Origin: Adiantum capillus-veneris
Taxonomy: Eukaryota; Streptophyta; Polypodiopsida; Polypodiales; Pteridaceae
Direction of reading: 5' to 3'
DNA: 64,000 nucleotides
NCBI GenBank assembly: GCA_014529385.2
Contig: CM043954.1
Location: 4,711,306 to 4,775,305, forward strand
In this document: positions 12,300-22,654 of the stretch, in pieces
Position numbering within the stretch: position 1 is the first letter of the stretch
How the letters are laid out: every line of letters starts with the position of its first letter
Program-made: the position numbers and the translations under genes
Notes under the pieces: model-generated
Database searches by the model: none
What the model saw: only the letters and a program-made list of their open reading frames with translations
Told to the model about the DNA's origin: nothing

Positions 12300-12600
12300 T
12301 CCTTAGTTTTGGATCAATAGTATCTCTCTCATGAAAGGTCATCCCAAATTTATCTCCTCGTCCGATTTTTTTTCAAATATACAATGGAAAATGTGTGTTG
12401 GTAGTCAAATCCACATGAGTTGACTAACGTATTCTAGAAATCCCATTGGTTGTTCGATGTGTACATGTTCCAATTGCAATTTCATTCTTATTTTCTTGAT
12501 TGCTGGTTTATCCCAAGCTTCTTAGATTGCTTTTGTGGAAATGGAAATGCCAATCCCACGTATAGTACAACCATGGTTTTCACATCATTATATTCCAAGA
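12300..12600 (-). pseudogene. Retropepsin relic of a Tat/Ogre-like element
   Basis: The minus-strand translation contains GIGISISTKAI, a stop, then KPAIKKIRMKLQLE and later EINLG, a stop and PFMRE. These align with the first protease of the giant element (GVGVAISTKEI, KPPLRATRMKLQLA, YEIILGGPFMRQ at 36.6-36.9 kb). The catalytic Asp is not conserved in the relic, and stops break the frame. It shows that this element group was present here well before the intact-looking insertions to the right. Flanks at 11837-12300 and 12600-12780 show only weak traces of coding. Confidence 0.7.
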
Positions 12601-12779
12601 AGAGTTGTATTTCCTTCTTTTCCCTCATGATAATATCCTACTTTGTTAATAGGAATGGACTTAACAAGTTTACTTCAAGAGTCCTCTAATTGTAACTCTT
12701 TGGCTTTCTATTTTTTTAATCTTTTAATATCCAAATTTTCTAAAGCGTTTTGTAGATCTTTCAGAGATAGGAAAATCGA

Positions 12780-13864
12780 CCTTGGTGGCCTCTACACGAG
12801 AACGATGCCTAGGGACCTCATCAGTGAGGGAGAAAAAACTTGGGAGGGGGGGGGGGGGGGGGGGGAGGGACCATCTGGTGGATGTGAGGCTAGGATGCAC
12901 TATAGTGACTCAAAGAGTAACATGTGCATGTGCACACACACACACACACCCACACAAGATCTACGATGTTCGCGTTCATCCAACAAAGACAAGAAAATAG
13001 TAGACACTATCCCAATGAGGGACAACTTTCAAGCACATTGGCCTCCACACAATGCTTGTGTTATAGCCTCACCGAGAGATCTTTCTTATGCACAATGGGG
13101 GTGCACAATCCTTCTAGAGTAGATGAAAGTAAGGGTGAGAGAAACACTCTTTTTCTATGAGAATTTTTGAAATGGTGACTACTCAAAACCTCTCTTGACT
13201 AATACTACCAATGATTGCAATGGTGCACGTAGAAGCGAGTGTGTGTGAGAGAGATTTGGGGGCGGGGGGGGGGGGGGAGAGAGAGAGAGAGAGAAGGAAA
13301 ATGGAAGAGAAGAGAGGAGGAAAGGGTAAAATGTGGCTTGGAGTGGGAGAGAGAAAGGAAAGAGATGAATAATAGAGATGCACCAATAACTTAATCTAGA
13401 TTATACCTCCACAAAATTCAACATTCAAAATCATTCTTCTCAACCACAGACAAAACAACATACAAGAGCTTAAGAAATTGGCACTCCTTAAGATGGAATA
13501 GAGTGGAAAACCATTGCAATCACAAACAAATCCAACAAAGCTACCCACACCAGAACATGAACAATCCTACCGCAACACTACACAAGCCGTAATCTAGTGT
13601 TGCATAGGGAATGACTAAGGCATACTAACAAGGAGAGGGGTTTTATTTTTTGAGCAAGATGGGGGCTCTTTATATAGCTCTCCCACTTGATTACATTTAG
13701 GGTTGATTACAATTAAGGGCCAAAATAGGGGACAGATTGATATTCCTGTGGGACCGTCGCCTTGACCTCCTTGATGCTTCACCTTGGCACTTGAAATGGA
13801 GATCTTTCTCACCACTTACTTGGAGAGATTGATTGTAACATTTAATGGCCTACAAAAACTTGTG
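12780..13864. other. Noncoding DNA with simple repeats
   Basis: It holds a poly-G tract (about 12846-12865), a (CA)n tract (about 12933-12955) and a G-run merging into (GA)n (about 13262-13294). The open frames seen here are artefacts of these tracts. No gene or terminal repeat is recognised. Confidence 0.6.
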
Positions 13865-14480
13865 TGTAGCGGAAATTAGCATGAACATAGTGGGCATTTC
13901 ATTAGAATAGATTCCTAATGAGAATTACAAGAGTGCTTGGGTGGAGAGAGCAACAAAAAGCATAACACCTAGTTAGATAGCATAAAGACTACTTTCAAAA
14001 GAGAGAGAAATTAAGCTATTGACAACAATTGAGGACCGGATTTGCATGGAGCCGGGGGGCCCCTCCAAAAGGCTTTGTATTATGGTTTCTCCCATCAAGA
14101 GAGACATTGTACAATACAATTCTTTGTGTTCCTTCAAGACTAGCTAGTGCAATGAAGATGAAAGATTCATGCACTAAGCAAAACACTTAGCAAACACAGC
14201 ATTAATTATCCCTGGTTTCAGACCCAAGACCTCACACACCTTCGAAGATGGTGAGAGTTAGCAGGGTATGAGAGTAGATTGAGAGGAAGAAGGAGTATCT
14301 TACGAGAAAGATGTACATCTCTTCACATAATCACTCATATTAGCATAGCTTAGATTAGTAATTAGCTTGGTAGAGGAGATGAGCATGCATTGAAGCTTGG
14401 CTCTTGGTTGGATTTGCATCCACATGCCAAGAGTGTGTCGATGTAGGCTTCTATCTCACAAGCTTGGAGTAGGTGATGAG
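13865..14480 (-). repeat. Inverted LTR fragment (same family as 11185-11823)
   Basis: The reverse complement matches the LTR end at 11185-11823, finishing in TTTCCGCTACA at 13865. No primer site follows on the minus strand, so this is a solo LTR or a 3' LTR rather than a 5' LTR. Divergence is considerable. Confidence 0.65.
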
Positions 14481-16089
14481 CTCTCCATTAAAGCTTGGGA
14501 AGAGATAGTCTTCTCTATGTCAATGCCATGATGTTTAGAATGTCATAAAGATTCCAAAAGTGAATTAAAATAATTTTTGTGGAAAATTTCCAAAAATAGT
14601 AAGTTTTTGGTCGCAAAACCTGTCTAGTTTTGACCGTCTTGACAAACTGCACCCGTATCCCGAATTTGAAAAAAATGCATTTTCGGACCCCGAGGGCTGC
14701 TAAATATGGCAGGTACTCGGACATGTACACCTTAGTTAGAGCTTAGTATAGCAATTTACGGCATTAAATTCCGACTCGTATCGTCCGTTTTAACCTAAAG
14801 TCAAAAATTTCCTCAGGCTGTGCGGGGAGCACCGGGGCTCGGGGGTTGTGTGGGAACAGGTCCCAGGCCACTCGGAGCTTGCTTTAGCAGCTAGGGGGCG
14901 CCCTCTCATCTCTAGGGAGTTGTGGGAGACTTGCCATGCTTGAGAGAGAGTGTGAGAGTCAGTTAGACTAGCTAATTGGACACTTGGTAGGCATGTAACT
15001 GGACTTACCATGCATGAAGTGAGTGCTCTCCAGATGCATATAGCAGCTTGGTTCGATTTTCAGCATGGGAGAGCCTATATAAGAGTGTGCTCACACACAC
15101 ACATACATATATGCTCACACACCCATTCAATACACACACACACACACACTTACACACACAACTTGGGGAGGTGCTGCCGGCACACATAGTCCTTGGAGAA
15201 GAAGCAAAGAGGGAAGTGCTGCCCGATTCTCATTTTGAGAACTCCATTGGATCATAATTTCAAGTAGATTTCAACCCTAATCACAGTAAAATCAAATTTA
15301 TTTTATGCTTTGCTACAAATCTCTCTACCAATCTCTTAATTCCGCAACTATTATGCTTAATCATAGCTAAATTACTCAATAGATGCTCTCTAATTCTCCA
15401 TATCATTAGCCTATTGCATAATCTTAATCTCAATTATCAGTTATGCAAGTAATTAAACTCTCCTAATCATAAATTAATGCATGATTAGCAGAAAGGATTT
15501 AACCACTAGCCATTACCGTGATGGAATTAAACCAACATCTAGCAATGTGGTTAAATGACCAAATTCAATCTATCATCTCACAATGATCAATTAGCTAAGT
15601 TTAAATTCAAATTACACATGATTAAGATGTAATTAGAGAAATTATTTCCCAATGGTTATCTCTAGAAAGGAATCTCTTGCACCTATGCACATAGTAATTT
15701 TGCATTGCATTAGTGAAGCAATTATTATGCCTAATTCATCTCTAGTACTCTAATTAAGCAAGAGCTAATTATCTAGGCCAAGTAATTAATTTTAGGGTAA
15801 GTTCCCAAAAGAACAATTGAGATGCTATCCTAAATTTGATGTAGCTATGAACGATTGCCATGTTTTGAAGTAAATCCAATCCTCTTGCATAAGAGAAATT
15901 GCTCGTTGAGACTAATCTTGTCATCTTGGTTGTCATGATATTCTCGAACACTAGTTCTTCTTTTCCCGAATTTATCAATTTAAAGTAGTAAGTGTAAGGT
16001 GGCCCCAACAAAGAGAACTCATTTTGGTGGATCTCACGACCGTGAGGCTGGCACGAGCAAATTGAACGGGAAGGGGAAAGCTCCCATGG
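14481..16089. other. Noncoding DNA with a possible LTR promoter; target of the giant insertion
   Basis: A TATATAAG box at 15076-15083, followed by (CA)n-rich DNA, resembles an LTR promoter on the plus strand. Downstream is AT-rich with no reliable ORF. A minus-strand frame at 15769-16128 is open but unrecognised and crosses the border of element G, so it is probably spurious. Its continuation beyond the giant insertion is 54941-55041. Confidence 0.4.
15076..15083 (+). promoter_or_regulatory. Putative TATA box
   Basis: TATATAAG sits in a GC-richer block (14810-15270) followed by CA-repeats, a layout like the U3/R of plant LTRs. No second copy of this block is in the window, so the assignment is weak. 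Confidence 0.35.
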
Positions 16090-16094
16090 ATGAG

Positions 16095-17090
16095 TGTTGG
16101 ACGGATACGTCGCGACGGACGTCAGCACAACGAGAACTCACCTAACAAGATTTGTCAGCTAAGGATGAAGCTCGACCCGCAGGCACGTGGAAGCAAGCAT
16201 AAGGTGTCGACCTACACTCGATCGACTCCTAACTAATTCCTACAGAGATCTCTACCATTTGTCTAAGTTACAACCTACACTCAACCGACTCCTAACTAAT
16301 TCCTACAGAGGTCTCTACCATTTGTCTAAGTTACAGCCTTCAAGAGTGCATAAGAGGAAACTTCCTACAACATTGTCTAGAGCCGAACACCCATCAAAAA
16401 ATCTCGAAACACCACAGAACTTGAAGGAAACCCTACTAACACCAATAGGTCGCTCTCCCTGAGGTCTATGAACCAAAATCCCAACGCAAAACACCCGGTT
16501 CAAAATCAAGTAGGATGTCAGGCCAAAATTTGCAGGTCTTCATTTTCAAAATCTAAAGTGCCTAATGCGTAGCTCTACTCAATATGAATGCGTGGATGTG
16601 TTGCAATGCAAAATCGGACAACGTATGCTCACCCAATCACCAGATGAAGCTCGTGGAAGGAGCTCACAAAACCGGAACGTATGCGTGCAATGTAGGTATC
16701 GACGCGTAGCTCTCGTCGGAGACAACACGCTGCACTTCTCCGCACTCGATTCCAACCACCGGTGCACACGTAGTGTCAAGATGAAGCTCACACTATCTCT
16801 CGTACACAGTACGCTCACTCACAGACGTCAAAACATCTTTTAAAAAAATGACAAAAGGTCTTTCATTAAGGTCAAAAAGTGGTATATATGCCTTAAAATT
16901 CTCAAACCCTAAAGTTCCAAATCAACCATCTACTCAATATAACTATCAAAACTAGGATACAATCTGGAAACTTCTGTAAGCCCCAATATGTACAAGGTGA
17001 AAACTTAGGTTTCCTCAATAAATGAATAATTACAAAAAATGATAATCTTCTGAGTAGTCAGTTTTCGTGGGGTGTGTCCAACTTCTAACA
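16095..17090 (-). repeat. 3' LTR of element G
   Basis: 996 bp, matching the 913 bp LTR at 54023-54935. The length difference comes partly from a 63-bp tandem duplication present only here (16210-16272 and 16273-16335) and partly from a stretch near 16677-16700 missing in the other copy. The left border is TGTTGGACGG and the right border CTTCTAACA. Confidence 0.92.
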
Positions 17091-17105
17091 CTCCCCCCCT
17101 CCTTG
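17091..17105 (-). other. Polypurine tract of element G
   Basis: On the minus strand CAAGGAGGGGGGGAG directly precedes the 3' LTR. This is the expected plus-strand primer position for a minus-strand LTR retrotransposon. Confidence 0.85.
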
Positions 17106-17142
17106 CTCATGTTGTCCCCGACATGGCCGTTGACCTGCTTCG

Positions 17143-20100
17143 TCATCGTATGGTTTCACTCATCTTGATCAGTGATTCGTATCTTGCATGTAGATTCATC
17201 ATTGTTGGGCCGAAAATATCATTGTTTATTGTGAAGAAGCAGGTGTATAACGCTTCTTCAAAGGCCTGGAGGTGATAGGATGGCAGAAACATTATTCTTT
17301 GATACAATGCATGTATCACCTCCTTGGAAGGATGACCAGACAAATCATAGGCACATCTATAAGTATCTTGGAAGAAGAAGATTTGTCTGTCACCTGGCTA
17401 TGCTTGAATGTCTCAAATACTGCTAGAAGAGTTTTGTAGATTTTCTTCATCATGATGCACGTAAGGTCAGGTGAGCCAATGAACAATTTGATGGCGCCCG
17501 TTAGGGTTTTCACCATGTATTGGACACTTATTCTCTCACCTGCCTTCAAGCCTGGTAGCTTAGGATAATTCAGCCAAGTGGGTTGGCTCCTTTGTAATAT
17601 CTCTTGGGCCTTCCACGTCCTGATCCTTGGTAGAGGACAAAAGCTGAGGTTGTCTCTGATGTTTTTTGGTGCCTCTACCAAATGGATTAGGTATTGTGGG
17701 TACTTCGTCAGCCACACCTTCCTCCATTTTGGCTGAGAGTCTCAACTATTAACCTGGCTCCTTCTGGCTAAGAGATATCTGCGTTGTAGAGTGGCACTGT
17801 CGGCTCTTCTCTAATCCTCTTATTGATGGTGGTGGCTTCATATTTTAGCAAAGGATATGTGAGAGAGGGTTGAAGCCATTCGCGCTTGAGGTTGTTGGCG
17901 TCAATCTTTTGGATGGTCATGGACTTGAAAACCCTCTGCTCCCACTCCAAGGCTTCCTTTGTTGTCTCTCTTATCTCCACCTCTATTGCTTTACGCAGCT
18001 TTTCTTCCTCTTCCTGTGTCAGATCTTGTGGCTCTTGAGAGGATCCTTCTAGGATTTACTCTTGCATAGGTGTGTCCACAGGATCTGCCACATTTTCTAA
18101 ATCTATGCCCTCATTGGCCACCCGTTGGCCATGTGCCTTCTTGCTCTCCGGCTTGCTATCCTCTCAGCTCCTCAATCTGCTTTAGGAGTTTCTGTTTTTC
18201 TGTTTCAGCCGCTTCTCCCATGTTCATGAGGAGGTCGTTCAACTCGGCGTTTATCTTCTCCGCCTCTTCAAGCTTTCTTTTGATACTTTCTAATTCCTCT
18301 TGCATGGCTTTTTGGTCTTCTTCCATTCGTGTTTGCATAACAATTGACCCTTCTGCCATCATCAATCGTTGCTTTTCTCTAGAGTCAGCTCCTTCTGAAG
18401 TTCTTGCATCCGTTCTTCATAAATTTGGCTTTCTGTAGTGATGTGAGTCGAGCTAGTAGCTCTGACTTTGGTAGGAGATGCCCGTAGCCTTTGGATGGTT
18501 TGATCTTTCACTTTAAGCTGGTCCTTGAGCTCAAGGAACTCATCTTTGATGGCTTCTTGATTGATCTCTGCCTTTTCTTTGGCGTTTCACATTGCTTCTA
18601 CTTCTTTGGACTCCTCAGCCAGTTGTAGGGTCAGGTTATCCCTTTCCCTCTCTGCATCTATCAATGATTTGCTGAGTTGCTTACACTCCTCTTTGATTCC
18701 TTGCATTATTTGGACTGCTGCCTCATTTTCTTTTTCCATTTCCTGGCATCTTTGCAATGCCCTTGCTAGATTGGCCTATAGCTCCGCTTCTCTCTCTTTC
18801 TACCTTTGACTTTGTCCTTGTAAAGAGTCTAATTCCAGCTTTATCTTCACTTTAGTGGACTTGAGAGCTGCCATCTCACTTTCTGAGGCAATGGACTGCG
18901 CTCTTAACCCGGTTAACTTTGTCATCACCACATCCCAATCGTTGGAGGGCGTGTGCAGGTCCACTGTATCTGTGGCCATCTCTTTTAGTTCTACTAACCT
19001 GATGCTTTGCATTTGTTCCTTAGGCCCTGTGCTTGCCAAGTTGAATGCGACTGTGGTAGACTCTTCTTTTGTGTATCCTACAGCTAGCAGGTCCAGAAAT
19101 GTGTTATATGACTCATTTGGATCTGGTTGCTCACTTCGAGGCTTAGCCTCTTCCCTTGGTTCCTACTCCTGGATCTACTCTTGCTTGGCCTGTTCTTGTT
19201 CTTCTGGTTTGTCTTCCTCCTCTTTATCTTCTTGTGGAGGGCTACGAGGAGGTGGTGAGGGAGGTAATGAGGGTGGTGGGCTGGCCGGTCGAGATGTAAG
19301 ATTTTTCTTTAAATCTCGGTTTGCCTTAGTCTTCCTTTCTCTCTCTTGGTTCTCCTGCTCGTCCAGCAGTTTCTGTCGTACCTGCTCCACTTCCTCTTCT
19401 GTAAAAGATTCATGTGGAATATTTTCTCATGCGGCATCAAGAATCTCAAAATTTTTAATATAATCTTAGAATCTGTCCCTTTGCACCCTTCAGGATGATC
19501 CCAACATTGCTTCTAGAGACGGATTCCAAAGTTCACTCAAATCGCCTTTAAGGGCCCTTTCTGCTCTGAAGCTCTCCATCAGACGCTCTAGTCTTGCCAC
19601 TTTTTGTGACTTTGTCTCTTTTTCCAGCACTTGGGCAAATTCTTTCTTTCCCTTCTTTTGCTCTGGTTGCTCTTCTTGAACAGGCTCTAGCCGTCTTTTC
19701 AATATTGTGGCAACCCTTGGTGCTTTTTGTGGCTCGTCTTCTTTGTCTTCTTTGAACCTCATCCAGTCGTTTCGTGATGGGGATTCAAGCCATCTCCCTT
19801 TTGCGTGCAATGCCCCATAAATCACCTTAGTGATTAGTTATCCTGGCACAATATATGTGGGCTTCTTGCTACCCATCTTCACTAGGTTATCATGTATATA
19901 TGCTGCATAATTGATTATCTTTGGAGTGCTCTTCATCATTGCCGAAGTGAATGTCGTGGCAATTGCTCCTAGAGGCATTTGGTACTTTTGTGGCCGCTTC
20001 GTACACATATGGAAGTATTGGTTGTACAACTGACTCATGATTTCCACTCTTGGGTTGGCAATATCTTCAAAAGTGTAGTTACCTTTCTTCTCAGTGTACA

Positions 20101-20581
20101 CCTTGACATCATCTCTTCTTTTAGTTACACTATCCCCCTTGTTGGAGAGGTCTAGTGCATCTGCTACAACTTGCTCGGTGATGACTATTTATGTTTCTGG
20201 CCTGCCTTGCAGATCAGTTACTCTGGCCACTCCATCTTCCTTTATTGTTGTCACAAATTCCCAGACTCTCTTTATGTCAACCCCTGCTGGCACTGCTTCA
20301 AAATAGTTGTGTAGATCAATCTTCTCCAAGTACTCGGCCATCTTGCTTCTTACAAACTCATTGAGTTCTCGAGGTAGCATTGGTAGATTGATCACATTCC
20401 CTTCAGTGTCTTTGAACACTCCTTGGTAGATCTTTAGGTCGTTGGACTCTAGCAGATCTTCTTGGATCCATGTGCTAGTGGGTTTTAGTGTTCCTTCTGG
20501 TATGACGAAGGGTTCCACTTCTTCTAGGTACTCCTTAATGGTCATTCTTTTCTTCTTTGCCGGTGACTTCGCGGCTGCCAT
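17143..20581 (-). pseudogene. Long extra ORF of element G: globular N-terminus plus coiled coil, function unknown
   Basis: The start codon is at 20581 (minus; begins MAAAKSPAKKKRMTIKEYLE). Down to about 18800 one frame stays readable through only a few nonsense codons (for example after RPET and YIVPG). Frameshifts follow toward 17143, giving about 1,140 codons originally. Residues 1 to about 260 look globular. A charged, Pro-rich linker comes next (PPPSLPPSPPPRSPP near 19270). Then there are long Glu/Lys/Gln heptad-like stretches typical of a coiled coil (MEEDQKAMQEELESIKRKLE and similar, 18.1-19.0 kb). No membrane segment is obvious, which argues against an env-like protein of the Athila kind. 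The N-terminus faintly recalls the plant-transposon domains found in some Tat-lineage extra ORFs; that resemblance is from memory and unproven. It lies between the tandem array and the 3' LTR, in sense orientation with gag-pol. Confidence 0.75.
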
Positions 20582-21174
20582 TGATCCTGTTGCACTCAGT
20601 AGTCCGAAGTTAGCGTTTTTCCCATATTAGCTGAGAAACTGAGTTTTAACTATCCAAATGACTTGAAAATTGAAAATAAAGCTTAAAAGGAACTCGTGAA
20701 ATTGTGCATGTACTCATAGTGCAATTTTGGCCAAAACTTTCCATTTAGACATCCTATGCGTAGGATGTCTTTTTCATCAGAATTGGTTGATACTTGACAT
20801 GCTGGTAGTGCATGGCTTATGGAACATGGCTATGTGCTTGAATATGGATTTGGGCATCAAAAAGTGGATTTTTTTGGGCTGATTTATGCTTTAGGTCACA
20901 AATTGGGTATAAAGTCCATAACAGGTAGCAAGTGATGTCCAAATGGGTTGAAAATTGATATATGGGCTCATTGCACCATGGGATTGGCTTCCATGATGTC
21001 ACTCTTTGCACAGAAGGTGTAAATTATGCTGGAGACATCCTACGCGTAGGATGTCTATTTCATCAAAATTGCATGGGATTTGTTCTGTGGGTAGTCCTTG
21101 GCCTATGGAACATGGCTATGCTCTTGGATTTGGATTTGGACAAGGATTGATGCTTGTAAGAGCCTGTGTAGTGT

Positions 21175-21467
21175 TGTTAACCCTCATGGCACACGGACAC
21201 CCATCACCTACGATGGACGCGTATTATGTATTTGGTAGAGTCAGGTACCGGGCTTGTCGGACCAATAGGGAAAGGTAGAGTGATCGCCGATGAGAGGCGC
21301 ACTTTAACTTGGACATTCAAGGGATTAGTTGGTTAAGCATGGGCGCCCAAGTGTGAATGGGGTGAGCTCCTATAAAAGCCAACTAAACCTAATTTTTACT
21401 CATTCTCTCATTTGTGCAATTGAAGAGTGCTCTTGCTCCATCTCCATCTTCTTCTTCTTCACCTCCT

Positions 21468-21501
<34 letters not shown>

Positions 21502-21746
21502 TGTGTGTGCGATCGAGCATTACGAAGGCACGACGGCGGCGAAGCGGTTGAGCGCGGCACGACTGCAGTTTCTTCTTCATCGCGGCGAGGAATCCACCAC
21601 GAAGGCGAGCGTAGAGCGGTGAGTGACACACCCTTTGTTTTCTTGAGCTTGCTAGTTTAGGCTTGTTGTGTGCTTGGAGCCGTTTGTGGCTCGCACACGG
21701 TGTATTGGCAAGTCCCTTGCTTCGACAGTGCGGCAAGGAGCGCACA
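21175..21746 (+). repeat. 5' LTR of element N
   Basis: 572 bp, starting TGTTAACC and ending GCGCACA. A TATAAAAG box at 21371-21378 probably drives transcription. A GT/GA microsatellite lies at about 21471-21500. It is almost identical to the 3' LTR. Confidence 0.93.
21371..21378 (+). promoter_or_regulatory. LTR TATA box of element N
   Basis: TATAAAAG within the 5' LTR, repeated at 29646-29653 in the 3' LTR. It is a typical plant LTR promoter element, placing the start of RNA about 30 bp further on. Confidence 0.7.
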
Positions 21747-21750
21747 TTTT

Positions 21751-21768
21751 TGGCGCCGCTGCCGGGGA
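21751..21768 (+). other. Primer binding site of element N (tRNA-Asp type)
   Basis: TGGCGCCGCTGCCGGGGA follows the LTR after a short T spacer. It matches the primer site TGGCGCCGTTGCCGGGGA used by many plant Athila/Tat elements (tRNA-Asp) with one difference. Confidence 0.88.
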
Positions 21769-22654
21769 TATGCCCTACACTAAGCTCGGTTAGCACTTTA
21801 CGCTTCCTTGTGGTGCAATTTGTATCATAGGAAAGGCAGGGAAGGAGTGAGTGGAAGGTTTCTGTTTTTTGCGTTTTCTGCAATTGCTGTCAAGTTTCAA
21901 TTTCTGTTATTGTCTGCGTTTTTCACTTTCTGCAATTTCTGCGTTTTCAACCTCGGCGTTTTCACTTCCTGCAGTTTTTTGCATTTTCTGCATTTTCTGC
22001 GTTTTCACTTCCTGCAGTTTTTTGCATTTCTGTCAATTTTCTGCAATTTTCTGTCAAAAAAATGAAAAAAAAAAAGTCTTTCGAGAAAAAAAAAAAAATA
22101 TTTCGAAAAAAAAAATTATTTAAAAGGGGAAATTAAAAACGCGAGCAAGCGGGTGGCGATATTTTTCGAAAATAAAAAACGTGACTCTTAAAACGGACGG
22201 GTTGGTTTGTATAAAAGATAGATCGGGATCGGGATCATTTTCCCAAGCCCAAGCCCAAGCCCAAGCCCAGGCCCAGGCCTCAGTCCTCTGATATATACTA
22301 GACTCACTCTTATATATATACCCTACTCCCTCAAGAGAGAATGAGAGCATGTGGGACAAGTCCTCCACTCTCCTCCTTTCTATTCCCACTTGCACCCTTA
22401 GACTTTCTAGTTTGGGCCTAGTTCCCTACTGGAAATTGACAGTTTTAGGGATTCCGAGGGCATAGAGTGACCAAACGAAGGGCTGTAAAGCACGGCACGA
22501 CCCTCTGACCGATACGCTCGTTTTGAGCTATCACACGGCCCATTCCACGACACGCTCTAAAAAATCTAGCAAAAAAACAAACAAAAAACACGCTAAAAAC
22601 TAGTCACAAGGCCTCCTAGAGCAGCTTTTTGACACCTTAGGGTATCAAAAGCAC
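21769..22654 (+). other. Leader of element N, low complexity
   Basis: The untranslated leader contains repeated TTTTCTGC/TTCACTTCCTGCAG blocks (about 21850-22060), A-rich runs (22060-22120) and a CCCAAG hexamer array (about 22241-22270). There is no credible ORF. Such leaders may hold packaging signals, but nothing here proves it. Confidence 0.6.

Noticed and set aside
12643-13122. 159-codon plus-strand frame with poly-Gly and Thr-His repeats
   Set aside because: Produced by poly-G and CA microsatellites; no conserved sequence.
15769-16128. 119-codon minus-strand frame as a host gene
   Set aside because: It crosses the border of element G, so its first residues come from the LTR; no family resemblance.
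18855-19463. 202-codon plus-strand frame rich in Ser/Cys/Leu
   Set aside because: It is the antisense shadow of the coiled-coil ORF on the minus strand; composition and stops follow from that gene.
21389-21883. 164-codon minus-strand frame across the LTR of element N, repeated at 29675-30022
   Set aside because: It lies in LTR and leader DNA, is repeated only because the LTR is repeated, and has no domain.
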